This document shows positions 41,755 to 51,732 of a DNA stretch of 64,000 bases, one piece after another. The notes under the pieces are model-generated. The model searched no databases. It saw nothing but the letters and a program-made list of their open reading frames with translations, and was not told where the DNA came from. Source of the stretch: Diogma glabrata (Eukaryota > Arthropoda > Insecta > Diptera > Cylindrotomidae); assembly GCA_963693315.1 (NCBI GenBank), contig OY856188.1, positions 200,286,826-200,350,825 on the forward strand, in the 5' to 3' direction. Made by a program: the position numbers and the translations under genes. The number at the start of each line of letters is the position of its first letter. The stretch's first letter is position 1.

Positions 41755-43743
41755 GTTGTAGAAGCCAACAAAGAACATCAAAATTGTAAAGAAGTCGTTA
41801 TAGGGAAAACCTTAGTTAGATCGGATGCTGATTACAAAATACCAGTAAGAGTTTTAAATCTGTCAGATACGCAGAAAACAATGAAGAAAGGATAAATCAT
41901 AGGACAATGTGAAGAGGTAGCTAAAATAATAAAGTGCGAGCAGAAAAACATCAATTGCTCGGTCAACATAAAACAACAAAAGGCAGAAACTTGTACAGAA
42001 ATGGACAGAAGGGCTTTCAGAAGAACAGAAGATAGCAGCACGTCAATTGCTGGAGCGACACAAGTCTATATTCTGCAGTTCACCCGAAGGAAATGGCAGA
42101 ACCAATTTGGTAAAACATCGTATTGACACTGGAGCAGAAAAGCCGATACGCCAAGCACCAAGGAGATTACCATTAGCTAAAAGAGAGGAAGCTGATAAAA
42201 TGGTGAGAGATATGAAAGAAGCTGGTGTAATCGAGCCTTCAGACAGTCCCTGGAGCTCACCTGTGGTGTTAGTTGGCAAGAAAGATGGGAGCTTGAGATT
42301 TTGTGTTGACTACAGGAAACTAAACATAGTTACGAAGAAGGATAGCTACCCATTGCCTAGGATTGATGATACACTAGATACATTATCGGGTCAACACTGG
42401 ATCTGCAGAGTGGTTACTGGCAGGTGGAAGTTGCGGAGGAAGATCGGGAGAAAACGGCGTTCAGTGTAGGTAATGGACTATGGCAATTTAATGTCATGCC
42501 ATTTGGGTTATGCAACGCTCCCGCAACTTTCGAGAGATTAATGGAACGGGTACTAAAAGGCTTGCACTGGAAAACATACCTTGTATATTTGGATGACATC
42601 ATCGTCATGGGCAAAGACTTTGATGACCACTTGAGGAACTTGGCGGAGGTACTGGAAAGGTTGGAAGCAGCCGGTTTAAAGTTAAGTCCCAAAAAGTGTT
42701 CACTTTTCAAGGAAGAAGTAAAATATTTGGGACACAAGGTTACGGCAATGGGAATTCATACAGATTCTGACAAGATTGCAGCAGTTATGAACTGGCCAAG
42801 ACCAAAGAATCTACATGAACTACGAAGCTTCCTTGGATTGTGCACATATTACAGACGGTTTGTGCTAGGATTCGCCAACGTTGCCAAAAGTCTGCATGAG
42901 TTAACCAGAAAAGAAAAGGCATTTGAATGGAATCAACCTCAAGAACAAGCATTTGTGGAGCTCCGAAAGAGATTATGTACGGCTTCAATTCTGTCCTATC
43001 CTATACCAAATGTTCAGTTTATTTTGGATACTGATGCCAGTAATGAAGGTATAGGAGGAGTCTTGTCGCAGAAAATAGATGGTCAGGAAAAGGTGATAGC
43101 TTATTTCTCGAAAATGCTATCCAAGCCGGAGCGGAATTATTGTGTAACTCGAAAGGAATTATTGGCTATTGTGGAATCCGTCAAACATTTCCATAAATAC
43201 TTGTATGGTCAGAAATTTCATCTCAGAACTGACCATGGTGCGTTAAGGTGGTTACTCCAGTTCAAAAATCCAGAGGGACAAGTAGCACGTTGGATCGAAC
43301 GGTTGCAGGCGTACGATTTGGACATTGAACATCGAAAGGGTACTGCACATGGGAACGCTGATGCATTATCGAGACGACCCTGTCAAGTTGAATGCAAGCA
43401 TTGCAGTCGTCAAGAAAATAAGGAGAACATCATCGATGTACGATTACTACAAGTGCTACCTGACGATGAATGGACTGCTGAAGCCATAAGAAAAGATCAA
43501 TTAGAAGATCCGGATCTTGCACCCATCATCGAGTTCAAGGAAAAGGGCTGCAAACCAGTATGGGGAGAAATTTCTGATAAAACTCCAACTTTGAAGGCGT
43601 ACTGGGCGCAATGGGACAGTCTCCAGTTAGAGGATGGATGTTTAAAGAGAGTATGGGAAAGCTCAGATGGCAAGATAAAGCAATCCCTTACAGTGGTACC
43701 AAAAAGGAAAATAGAAGCAGTACTAAGGGAGTATCACGGATGA
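41755..43743 (+). pseudogene. RT and RNase H of element 3, broken
   Basis: The linker has stops (for example the TAA at 41893). RT begins in 42047-42469 with [20 protein letters not shown] and [11 protein letters not shown], then a small deletion near 42395 removes the conserved S-T-L-D-L words and shifts the frame. RT continues in 42424-43743 with VMPFGLCNAP, catalytic YLDD (VYLDDIIVMG), RNase H LDTDASNEGIGG and RTDHGALRWL and the tether GNADALSRR. The frame ends with TGA at 43741-43743 just before the integrase zinc site. All catalytic residues survive, split over frames. Confidence 0.85.
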
Positions 43744-44793
43744 ACGAGTGGAGGTCATCTTGGGATCAATAAAACTCTTGCAAAAATACGACAACGGTTT
43801 TACTGGTCGGGGACTCGGCAATCAATTGTGGAGTGGTGTCAAAAATGCGATAAATGTGCGGCGGTGAAAGGACCCGCACGAAGAAGTCATGGGAAAATGA
43901 AGCAATACAATGTAGGTGCTCCATTTGAAAGGATCGCAATGGATGTAGCGGGACCATTTCCAACAACGGATAGTCAGAATAAATATGTGCTTGTGATCAT
44001 GGACTACTTCAGTAAGTGGCCGGAAGTGTGTGCGATTCCCAACCAGGAAGCAACCACCATCGCTGAAGCTGTGATAAATAATTGGATTAGCCGCTATGGA
44101 GTTCCTATGGAGATCCACACCGATCAGGGAAGGAACTTCGAGTCAGCTGTATTCCAGGAAATTTGTCAGATGCTGGGGATTAACAAAACCAGAACGACAG
44201 CTTCACACCCACAGTCAGATGGGATGGTTGAGAGATTCAATGCTACTTTGGAGGAATTTCTAGCTAAAGTGGTCAGTAAGAACCAACGTAACTGGGATCA
44301 ACATATTCCTTTATTTTTGATGGCATACAGATCAGCAGTTCATGACACCACGACCATGACACCAGCTCAAACTATTTTCGGAAGTGATTTAAGACTCCCT
44401 GGTGACCTCAAATTTGGAGCGGTACCATCAACATCATTGTCAGCGCAAGAATACGTCAACCGAATCCGGGAGAACCTTGAGGATATTCACAAGCTTGTTC
44501 GGCAGAAGATACAACTGACCAGTGATAGAATAAAAGCCCGATATGATATACGATCTAATAATAAAGGTTTCGATGAAGGACAATTAGTATGGCTACACAA
44601 CCCACAACGAAAACGAGGGTTATCACCGAAATTGCAAGCTGCATGGGAAGGACCTTACAACATTATAACCAAGTTGAATGACGTGGTTTATAGAATTAGG
44701 AAAGGCCATCGAGGCAAAGCGAAAGTCGTACATTTGGAAAGATTGGCCTTATACAAAGGAGAGCTAGATCCTGTTCGGGACGAACAGGCTTAA
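43744..44793 (+). CDS. Integrase of element 3 (separated from RT by a stop)
   Basis: In the same frame as RNase H after the TGA, TSGGHLGINKT and CQKCDKCAAV give the HHCC zinc site. The core has Asp in IAMDVAGPFP, Asp in IHTDQGRNFES and Glu in DGMVERFNATL, and the C-terminal part has FDEGQLVWLHNP and KLQAAWEGPYNI, a GPY/F-type module. From 43828 the frame is open to 44791-44793 and ends LDPVRDEQA. Only the in-frame TGA keeps it from the rest of Pol. Confidence 0.85.
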   Translation, partial: TSGGHLGINKTLAKIRQRFYWSGTRQSIVEWCQKCDKCAAVKGPARRSHGKMKQYNVGAPFERIAMDVAGPFPTTDSQNKYVLVIMDYFSKWPEVCAIPNQEATTIAEAVINNWISRYGVPMEIHTDQGRNFESAVFQEICQMLGINKTRTTASHPQSDGMVERFNATLEEFLAKVVSKNQRNWDQHIPLFLMAYRSAVHDTTTMTPAQTIFGSDLRLPGDLKFGAVPSTSLSAQEYVNRIRENLEDIHKLVRQKIQLTSDRIKARYDIRSNNKGFDEGQLVWLHNPQRKRGLSPKLQAAWEGPYNIITKLNDVVYRIRKGHRGKAKVVHLERLALYKGELDPVRDEQA

Positions 44794-44804
44794 GTGGAGG
44801 GTAA

Positions 44805-45130
44805 TGTTACGAGTACAGAAAAAATCTAGACGATTACAGAAAGATCTAGACGATTACGGTCACTTCCAGGAAAATAAAATCAACAAAACACAACAGAAAG
44901 TGAATGAAATGAATAGTGTTGTTGTTGTTGTACATGTTCTTAGAATTAAGGTCTATTTGTTTTATGATTTTATGAATCAAATCAACGTAACGTAAAATAA
45001 TCGAATATTCTAATATTTTCTGAAGGTTTCTAAAAAGTGACCTAGAAATTTCTAGAGATTAGGCAGAGTGTATATAAGGAAATTGCTTATTGTAGTTTTT
45101 AATTAGTTTTATTTTAAACCTGCGATAGTG
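44805..45130 (+). repeat. 3' LTR of element 3, first part
   Basis: Starts TGTTACGAG after AGTGGAGGGTAA, matches 39003-39328 with two differences seen, and is cut at 45130 by element 2, with target duplication AGTG at 45127-45130. Confidence 0.92.
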
Positions 45131-45956
45131 TAAACTGGTTGTGGGTTAATATTGAGTTTTGAAGTCAATAAGTACAGCGGATGACCAAGTGAGGGTCATT
45201 CCTGATCGTAGACGAAAAGGCCTTTTGATCTTTACTTATTAACTTCTCTCCCACAAAATAATATGTCGATGATGATTCCAAATTGAAACAATATCCATTT
45301 ATGTCTTCTTATTTAATTTTATTATTTCCGACTTTTATTTAAAATAAATGATATTACATTCTATAAGAAGTAAAACTAACTTTTTTTACTTTAGTCCTAC
45401 TCTAAAATGTAATCTTATACTATCTTCCTAAACTATATTTTACCATATATATATCTTACCATTTTCTTACCTAAAATATCAAAAACATCCCATTAATCAT
45501 CTAAATGCAAAATCTATAAAACATTTTTATGAAATGTTTCATAATAAAAAAAATAAACATTCTACAAAAATGTTTTGAAACATAACAATAAATTCAGTTC
45601 ATAATTTGTTTTTACATTATTTCCGATATTTATATTTCGTTAGGAAATAATGCAATTTTCACAAATAATGTGTTTATAAAAATAAAAAATGTTTTCAATG
45701 TTATTGAAACAAAATTGTTTAAACTTGAAATTTTTAAACAATTTATTGCAATAACACATTTAATCATTTTAGTTCATGACACAAATTGAAAAATAATAAC
45801 TTTTAAATTTCTTCATGAATAGTATAGCTAAATGGACTGAATGAAATGTATGTTCTTGTTTTGTAGATATGTATGATTTACAGATTTGAGAAATCATCTT
45901 TAATCTTAATATTAATCTATATGAGGTAATATGGGATGATGTAGGTGCTCCCTACA
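45131..45956 (-). repeat. 3' LTR of element 2 (left)
   Basis: 826 bp from TAAACTGG to CCTACA on the plus strand (TGTAGGGAGCACC in element orientation). It is preceded in element orientation by the purine tract AAAAGAGTGGGGA at 45957-45969, the plus-strand primer. Confidence 0.94.
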
Positions 45957-46176
45957 TCCCCACTCTTTTAGATGAAAATCTTCTTTCTGAAAGAAATTTT
46001 CTCTATTGTTTAACTAATAATCCCTAGCTTTTGATTTACCTGAGGATCGTTGTAATCCTTATCTTAACATGAATCAATTGAATTAATAAATAGGACTTAT
46101 CACAAAATTTGTTTCCTAATCTTATAGTATAATATATTTAAATATTTTATCACAATATTGCCTATTCGTATTTTCC

Positions 46177-47922
46177 TTATGTTCTATTATCAGCTTCTAC
46201 TATCTCATTTATTTTTAATCTATTTTTATGTATGTATTTTTCTACGTTTCCCATTTTAATTTTTACATTGTGATTCTTAATATCTATGACCTCATAGGGT
46301 CCTAAAAATGGTGAATCTAATTTTTTCCTTTCACCTGCCCTTAACCAGACCTGATCACCTATGTTCACATCTAACGGATTTATATTCTTATCATACGTGC
46401 TCTTTCGATTTATTTTCGCTGCAATTAACAACTCTCTAGCCTTACCCTGGGCTTGCTGCAGACGAAATCTTAATTCATCAGCGTACTGATCGAAGTTATA
46501 AACCGGAGAATTATCCATTAGTTTTTCATCCGATGGGAGAGTTACTAACCTCCCATAAACCAATTCATATGGACTATATCCAGTGTCTGAATGCGGGGTT
46601 ACATTGTAACAGAAAACAAAATATGGAATCCATTCTTCCCAATTGTAATCATTCGTGAATGACAGCAAGTATTCATTCAACACTCGATGATTTCTTTCGA
46701 TAGAACCAAGTGCCTCATGGTGATACGGTGTCGAAGTCACATGGGATATTTTAAAGAATGTACATAGATTTCTCATGATTTCATTTACAAACTCTGTACC
46801 CAAGTCCGTTTTTAAAGTTTTAAAATTCCCGTACTTTAAAATGAATTTCTCAGTTAACGCTCTTGCTATAGTTTTCGCCTCTTTATTCTCGATAGGTATC
46901 GCCTCAACGTATTTAGTCAAATCACATTGAATTGTTAAAATGTACCTATTGCTATTTGTTAATCGTAATGGACCAACTGTGTCCATCGAAATCGTTTCAA
47001 AACTCGACATAGGTGTGTCAGTTATGGTTAATTCTTCCTTAGTATTCCTAACTTGCTTATTCCTAGCACATGACTCGCAATTTCTAACATAACTTTTGAT
47101 CATTTTACTCATATCCTTCCAAACATATTTCTGCTTTAATTTATTTATCGTTCTCTTGACACCTGAGTGTCCTCCAGTGTATGGTGTATCGTGGTATATC
47201 TTTATCAATTCTTCCATTTTGCCTTTGTCTAAAATTCTCTGTGGAGCTCTGTATATTAATATCTTCAAATTAGTTTGCTTGTTTTCATCTTTATTCATTT
47301 TATGCTGCAGCTTATTAAATATATCTTTAAATTCAGTGACATCTACGTGTTTGAATACATCATCATTTATCTCTAGCGCTAGATAATTTATATTTTCTCG
47401 TTTCATAGCTAATATAAGCTTCTCCAATGCAGTCCCTAAGGCGCTGCGCAGATTTTCACTATATACTACTAGAATACCATTTTTCATTTTCTTACTTAAT
47501 TCAATTATACGCAAACTTTGTTTATTTTCTTTATAATCCATGCATTTTTCTTTAATTTTCTCACGTGAGTTCCTATTCTCAAAAGATAATCTTCTCATAT
47601 TCTTTATCTCTGATATTGAGGTACAGTTCCATGAATACAGCGTGCACTCCGTCTTCACATCTGTGGTGTTTTCCTCAACCTTATTCTCCTTCCTCTTCAT
47701 AGCTCTCGTCGTTACGGCATTTATATTGGAAGTCGGTATCATTGCTTTTAATGTGTCCGAATTTACTTCTATTCTTGATAATGCGTCTGCATTCGTATTT
47801 ATCTTTCCCTGCTTGTAAATTATTTCAAAGTCATAATCAGATAAATCCAATCTGATTCTCGTTAGCTTAGACGATGGATTCCTATGTGTGAAAAGACTCA
47901 CTAAAGGTCTGTGGTCTGTCAC
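46177..47922 (-). CDS. Pol of element 2, second part: RNase H end and integrase
   Basis: The 581-codon frame opens in RNase H (TDHRPLVSLFTHRNP, NTNADALSRI). A charged linker follows, then the integrase zinc site (YHDTPYTGGHSG, CESCARNKQ) and the core with Asp in ISMDTVGPLRL, Asp in LKTDLGTEFV and Glu in GSIERNHRVLN. The C-terminal part reads GDQVWLRAGERKK and FLGPYEVIDI. This is a complete and apparently intact integrase; its core is what element 1 lacks. It is separated from the first part of Pol by the repeat at 47957-47990. Confidence 0.85.
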   Translation of the reverse strand: MTDHRPLVSLFTHRNPSSKLTRIRLDLSDYDFEIIYKQGKINTNADALSRIEVNSDTLKAMIPTSNINAVTTRAMKRKENKVEENTTDVKTECTLYSWNCTSISEIKNMRRLSFENRNSREKIKEKCMDYKENKQSLRIIELSKKMKNGILVVYSENLRSALGTALEKLILAMKRENINYLALEINDDVFKHVDVTEFKDIFNKLQHKMNKDENKQTNLKILIYRAPQRILDKGKMEELIKIYHDTPYTGGHSGVKRTINKLKQKYVWKDMSKMIKSYVRNCESCARNKQVRNTKEELTITDTPMSSFETISMDTVGPLRLTNSNRYILTIQCDLTKYVEAIPIENKEAKTIARALTEKFILKYGNFKTLKTDLGTEFVNEIMRNLCTFFKISHVTSTPYHHEALGSIERNHRVLNEYLLSFTNDYNWEEWIPYFVFCYNVTPHSDTGYSPYELVYGRLVTLPSDEKLMDNSPVYNFDQYADELRFRLQQAQGKARELLIAAKINRKSTYDKNINPLDVNIGDQVWLRAGERKKLDSPFLGPYEVIDIKNHNVKIKMGNVEKYIHKNRLKINEIVEADNRT

Positions 47923-47956
47923 TACTAAAAATTTCCTTCCATAGACATAAGGTCTA

Positions 47957-47990
47957 AAAAAATTAATTAATTAATTAATTAATTAATTAA
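47957..47990. repeat. (TTAA)n microsatellite inside pol of element 2
   Basis: A run of aattaattaatt... occupies the place where element 1 has ordinary codons for the words between HWAINFF and the start of RPYIYG. The expansion puts a stop in the RNase H frame and separates the two halves of Pol. Four-base units make frame loss likely at each change in number. Confidence 0.85.
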
Positions 47991-49991
47991 GTGTATACTT
48001 AATAACTCCTTCTCTATTATTGGTTTGTTGATTTCATGTTTATTCAAAGATCTGCTTGCATATGAAATTGGCAAATCTTTACCTATCTCCCCCTGTGATA
48101 ACACTGCTCCTAATGCATAGTTAGATGCATCCGTAGTTATTATAAACTTTTCTTCAAAATTTGGATACTTCAAAATTGGTGGGTTAACCAACTTGTTCTT
48201 TAATGTACTAAACGCTTCTTGACATTCCTTAGTCCAATCAAATGTCACATCCTTCTTGCTTAAGTTGTTTAACGGTTTTGCGATTTCCGCGAAATTAGGA
48301 ATAAATCTTCTATAATAATTACAGATTGCTGTGAATCGCTTCGTCTCATCAGCACTTTTCGGTATTGGATAATTCCTAACTGCTTCAAATTTCCGTGGAT
48401 CTGTTTTTATTCCTTCATTAGTGATTAGATGTCCCAAGTATGTAACTTCTGTCTTCAAGAAATTACACTTCATTGGATTTAATTTCAAGTTATATTTTCT
48501 CAGCCTCTCGAATGTCTTAATCAAATTCACATTATGATGGTTTATACTGCATCCAAAAATAATGATGTCATCTACATACAAGAATGCTTCAGCCTCTAGA
48601 CCAGCTAGTGCTATCGACAATATTCTTTGAAAACTGTTCGTTGATATCTTCAAACCAAACGGCAAACTTTTGAACTGGTAATGCCCCTTATTAGTAGAAA
48701 ATGCTGTTAATGGCCGCGACTCCTTTTCTAATTCTATTTGATGAAAAGAACTAGTTAAATCCAATGTTGAAAAGTATTTCGCTCTTCCTAGATTGTCCAA
48801 TATATCATCCAATCTAGTCAAAGGAAATTTGTCGTCCATTATCTTCTTGTTTAACTGCCTGAAGTCTACCACCAAACGAAACTTTTTCTCCAAACCATCA
48901 CCATGTTTCGGTACAAGAAGTAACGGTGAGTTGAAAGAACTGATCGAAGTTTCAACTACCTTATCTTCTATTAATTTATCCACTTGCTTGTTAATCTCCT
49001 CAACTTGAGATTGTGGTAATCTGTAATTTTTTATGTAGACAGGACTCTTGTCTATCGTCGAGATGGTCTGCTTGTAAAAATTATTCGTTGTTAAAACATC
49101 CCCCGTTAAATGAAATATATCTACGTATTCTTCACAGATTTTTAAAATTGAGTTTTTCGCTGCGTTATCCAAATTTTCAATGTTCAACTCTTCCAATAAT
49201 TTTCTGTATCTCTCCTCTTTCGTCCTATTATTCTTCATTGTAAGTGTATTAATTACATGATAGTCACTCAATGGTGCTACTTTCGGTGAAAAATTCTCTA
49301 CTACCACATCCTTATCCAATGTGTTTATTATCCTAACATGCGTAATTCCTCTCGATGATATCAATGAATTCGCAACAAATACACCTTCTGATATCTCTTC
49401 ATTAAGTATCACACTGTCCTCAAATACGTTTAAGTTGACCGCTCTCACTATCTGCATACGTGCTGGTATTTTGAATCTATTACCCTCTGGTAATCTCGTT
49501 CTCATAGGTATTAAAATTTCTGCACCATTCACATAGATTGATAGCGTGAATGTCTCATAATCAATTTTACACAGGTTGTTCTGCAAAAAGTCTCTCCCTA
49601 ATATCCCATCTGTACCTATTGGAAATTCTTCATCTACTACATGAAATACCTGCATTATCTTCTCATCGTCAAAGTCTAACAATACCTTTGTCATACCTAA
49701 CGTGTATGATTCTTCCTTTGTCACACCAATTATTTTACACTGTTTCTCATCTATTTTTACATCCTCTGTAACCACATTTGTCTTGATGAGCGAAATATCA
49801 GCTCCAGTATCTATCAAAAACGTTATTTTTCCTCTAGTTATGTTAGTGCTTGCCATTACAAAATTTGATTTACTATTATCTAATTTACATATTTTGAGTG
49901 GTTTATTAGAATTACAAACATTTCTTTCATTACAATTTACATTATTAGATTCTATAAGTCTCTCGAATCCACCCCTTCGGAGACTCGCTCG
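47979..49991 (-). CDS. Pol of element 2, first part: protease, RT, RNase H start
   Basis: Open in the -1 frame relative to gag from the shift site at 49994-50000; the first ATG is at 49856. Protease FLIDTGADISLIK, flap GTDGILGRDF. RT: DKFPLTRLDDILDNLG, LPFGLKIS, catalytic LYVDDIIIFG and KTEVTYLGHLI. RNase H: TTDASNYALG and ASRSLNKHEINK, then the frame ends in the microsatellite at 47979. Up to that point nothing is broken. Product would be made as Gag-Pol. Confidence 0.88.
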   Translation of the reverse strand, partial: RASLRRGGFERLIESNNVNCNERNVCNSNKPLKICKLDNSKSNFVMASTNITRGKITFLIDTGADISLIKTNVVTEDVKIDEKQCKIIGVTKEESYTLGMTKVLLDFDDEKIMQVFHVVDEEFPIGTDGILGRDFLQNNLCKIDYETFTLSIYVNGAEILIPMRTRLPEGNRFKIPARMQIVRAVNLNVFEDSVILNEEISEGVFVANSLISSRGITHVRIINTLDKDVVVENFSPKVAPLSDYHVINTLTMKNNRTKEERYRKLLEELNIENLDNAAKNSILKICEEYVDIFHLTGDVLTTNNFYKQTISTIDKSPVYIKNYRLPQSQVEEINKQVDKLIEDKVVETSISSFNSPLLLVPKHGDGLEKKFRLVVDFRQLNKKIMDDKFPLTRLDDILDNLGRAKYFSTLDLTSSFHQIELEKESRPLTAFSTNKGHYQFKSLPFGLKISTNSFQRILSIALAGLEAEAFLYVDDIIIFGCSINHHNVNLIKTFERLRKYNLKLNPMKCNFLKTEVTYLGHLITNEGIKTDPRKFEAVRNYPIPKSADETKRFTAICNYYRRFIPNFAEIAKPLNNLSKKDVTFDWTKECQEAFSTLKNKLVNPPILKYPNFEEKFIITTDASNYALGAVLSQGEIGKDLPISYASRSLNKHEINKPIIEKELLSIHLIN

Positions 49992-51079
49992 TCGTTTCCC
50001 GAGCTCATAACATTTATTCTTCTAAAATTATTACCGTTTACATTATTATTTCTATTCCTATATCCATTATTATTATTTCTACGGTAATTATTATTATTAT
50101 TATTTCTATTACTGTAACCATTATATCTGTTATTAAAATTCCTATTTCTATTATTATTTAAGCTTTGATGGAATCCTCTGTTATTTCTAAAATTCTGCCC
50201 CTGGACTCTTGTCCCATAATTTAATACTTGAGCTCTGTTTTGACTATCCACCTCTCGAGCTAATTCTATCGCATCTTTTAAACTCTTTGGACGAGATGCA
50301 TTTACCGTAGCCTTAATCGGCTCGTTAAGACCAGTTTTAAAAATATTTAAACCTATTTGGTTATTTAAATCTGCGATCAAATCCCTATTCGCTTCCCCTT
50401 TTTCCAATATCTGAATCGAGTTTAACTTAGAAATCAGAGTTTCAATCTTTTGACCATATTGGTCTGCGGACAGATTAGCTTGTCTAGCATTTGCTAATTC
50501 AGCATGAATTTTTCCTGGTGACTCACGGTTCTTAAAAGTTCCTCTAAATAATTCAACAAATTCCTCTAATGTACTCGGTTTCTTACTGGAACTCAATGAA
50601 ATTCTTGCCTTTTCCGACAGTTTTGTCTGGAAAATGAAATCAATTAACTTCGCTTTTTCAGTGGCATCTTTCAGAGTATCGTGAATAAATCTTATTAGAT
50701 TTAAAAAATTTTCCAAACCTGTACTAACCCCTTCAAACTGAGGAATCAGTTTATACGTTGAACTAATATCGAAAAGAGACATGTTATCTTTTTCCTCACT
50801 AATTGATTTGTCTAAAAGCTCGTAAGAATATTCGTTGATTAACTGTTTAACAGTCTTATAAGCTGTAGTGAACCGTTTTTTTAATCTTTCAAATTCTTGG
50901 TTAGATAATTCAAGAATCAATGTCCTACCCAAATCTCTGAATCTTTCCTGTAATTTTTTGAGTTTTGCAGAAAAATTCAATATTTCCTCGTGTGTATAAA
51001 GCTTTCTTTCACTTAAAGCTGACTCAATCCCTGATATCTGTATAATAACGCTCTCAGCACCGGTTAGTGATTCCATCAA
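49952..51079 (-). CDS. Gag of element 2
   Basis: 375 residues. The N-terminal third is helical (ILNFSAKLKKLQERFRDLG), the middle matches element 1 Gag (LENFLNLIRFIHDTL, QIGLNIFKTGLNEPIKATV). The tail is Asn- and Arg-rich (NRNRNFNNRYNGYSNRNNNN) instead of a CCHC knuckle. It begins 268 bp after the small ORF and ends 42 bases past the frameshift heptamer. Confidence 0.88.
   Translation of the reverse strand: MMESLTGAESVIIQISGIESALSERKLYTHEEILNFSAKLKKLQERFRDLGRTLILELSNQEFERLKKRFTTAYKTVKQLINEYSYELLDKSISEEKDNMSLFDISSTYKLIPQFEGVSTGLENFLNLIRFIHDTLKDATEKAKLIDFIFQTKLSEKARISLSSSKKPSTLEEFVELFRGTFKNRESPGKIHAELANARQANLSADQYGQKIETLISKLNSIQILEKGEANRDLIADLNNQIGLNIFKTGLNEPIKATVNASRPKSLKDAIELAREVDSQNRAQVLNYGTRVQGQNFRNNRGFHQSLNNNRNRNFNNRYNGYSNRNNNNNNYRRNNNNGYRNRNNNVNGNNFRRINVMSSGNDERVSEGVDSRDL
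49955..50000 (-). promoter_or_regulatory. -1 frameshift signal of element 2 (GGGAAAC plus stem)
   Basis: GGGAAAC at 49994-50000 is a textbook X-XXY-YYZ slippery heptamer, set correctly in the gag frame (TCG GGA AAC). Eight bases later AGTCTC can pair with GAGACT around a 17-base loop. A slip here enters the open pol frame. The gag stop lies downstream, as required. Confidence 0.75.
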
Positions 51080-51347
51080 ATACTTTCACACAAAAAATAA
51101 TTCTCATAATTTATCAAAGTTAAAGATAATTTTCATTCCTACATATATATTTCAAAAATATTTTTAATGGCTACAAAATTATACATTCCCTAATTTACCT
51201 ATAACTAAAAGTTTTCATTAATATTTTCTATTCTCAAAAAAATGGTTACAAAATTTCTTAACTACAATTCTTAAAATATTATTTAATTGTAAAAAATTTT
51301 TTTTTATTATCTTAATCATAGTTCAAATTCTTATTAAAATGAATTAA

Positions 51348-51590
51348 TCATACATTTTCTATTGCCCTAGCCTTAATTACGGTTTTTACTATCTTCTCAT
51401 TAACATATGTTTTTAATTTATTCAACATGAATAAAACTAATAATACAATTATCACTACTATTACTACTATCTCCAGTTTTTTAATCGTGTGATAACCTTC
51501 AGCTCCCAAATTTAAATTTGTAGCAGATCCAGCTCCATTCGTTATAATAACCTCTTCTTCTTTCTCAGGTTTCTGAGCACTATTTCCCAT
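51348..51590 (-). CDS. Small single-pass membrane protein ORF upstream of gag (element 2)
   Basis: 80 residues: MGNSAQKPEKEEE, then TNGAGSATNLN, a 24-residue hydrophobic segment (EIVVIVVIIVLLVLFML) and a Lys-rich tail. The ATG has A at -3 and G at +4. It is the first ORF after the primer site. The MGN start, NGAGSATN and membrane segment recur in element 1, in the same position and order. Residue 6 is Gln, so the standard myristoylation pattern is not met. The tail is positively charged, so by the positive-inside rule the C-terminus should face the cytosol. No known retroviral protein is an obvious match. Confidence 0.82.
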   Translation of the reverse strand: MGNSAQKPEKEEEVIITNGAGSATNLNLGAEGYHTIKKLEIVVIVVIIVLLVLFMLNKLKTYVNEKIVKTVIKARAIENV

Positions 51591-51724
51591 AATTATTGCT
51601 GCTTACAATGTTTCTTAGTGATCCTTGCAATTAGCCTAGTAGCTTTAATCTTAACTGCCTGTATGTGACTGCTTCTAATCAAAACTGCTGCTTCTCTCAG
51701 AATTCTCGTTGGTTCGCTGTTTTA

Positions 51725-51732
51725 GGTCGCCA
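51725..51732 (-). promoter_or_regulatory. tRNA-Arg primer-binding site of element 2
   Basis: TGGCGACC on the minus strand, abutting the 5' LTR; identical to that of element 1. Confidence 0.88.

Noticed and set aside
47096..47386. Hydrophobic plus-strand frame opposite pol of element 2 (similar ones at 34696-34986 and 35081-35458)
   Set aside because: These are antisense to intact pol or gag; hydrophobicity arises from the complement of K- and N-rich codons.
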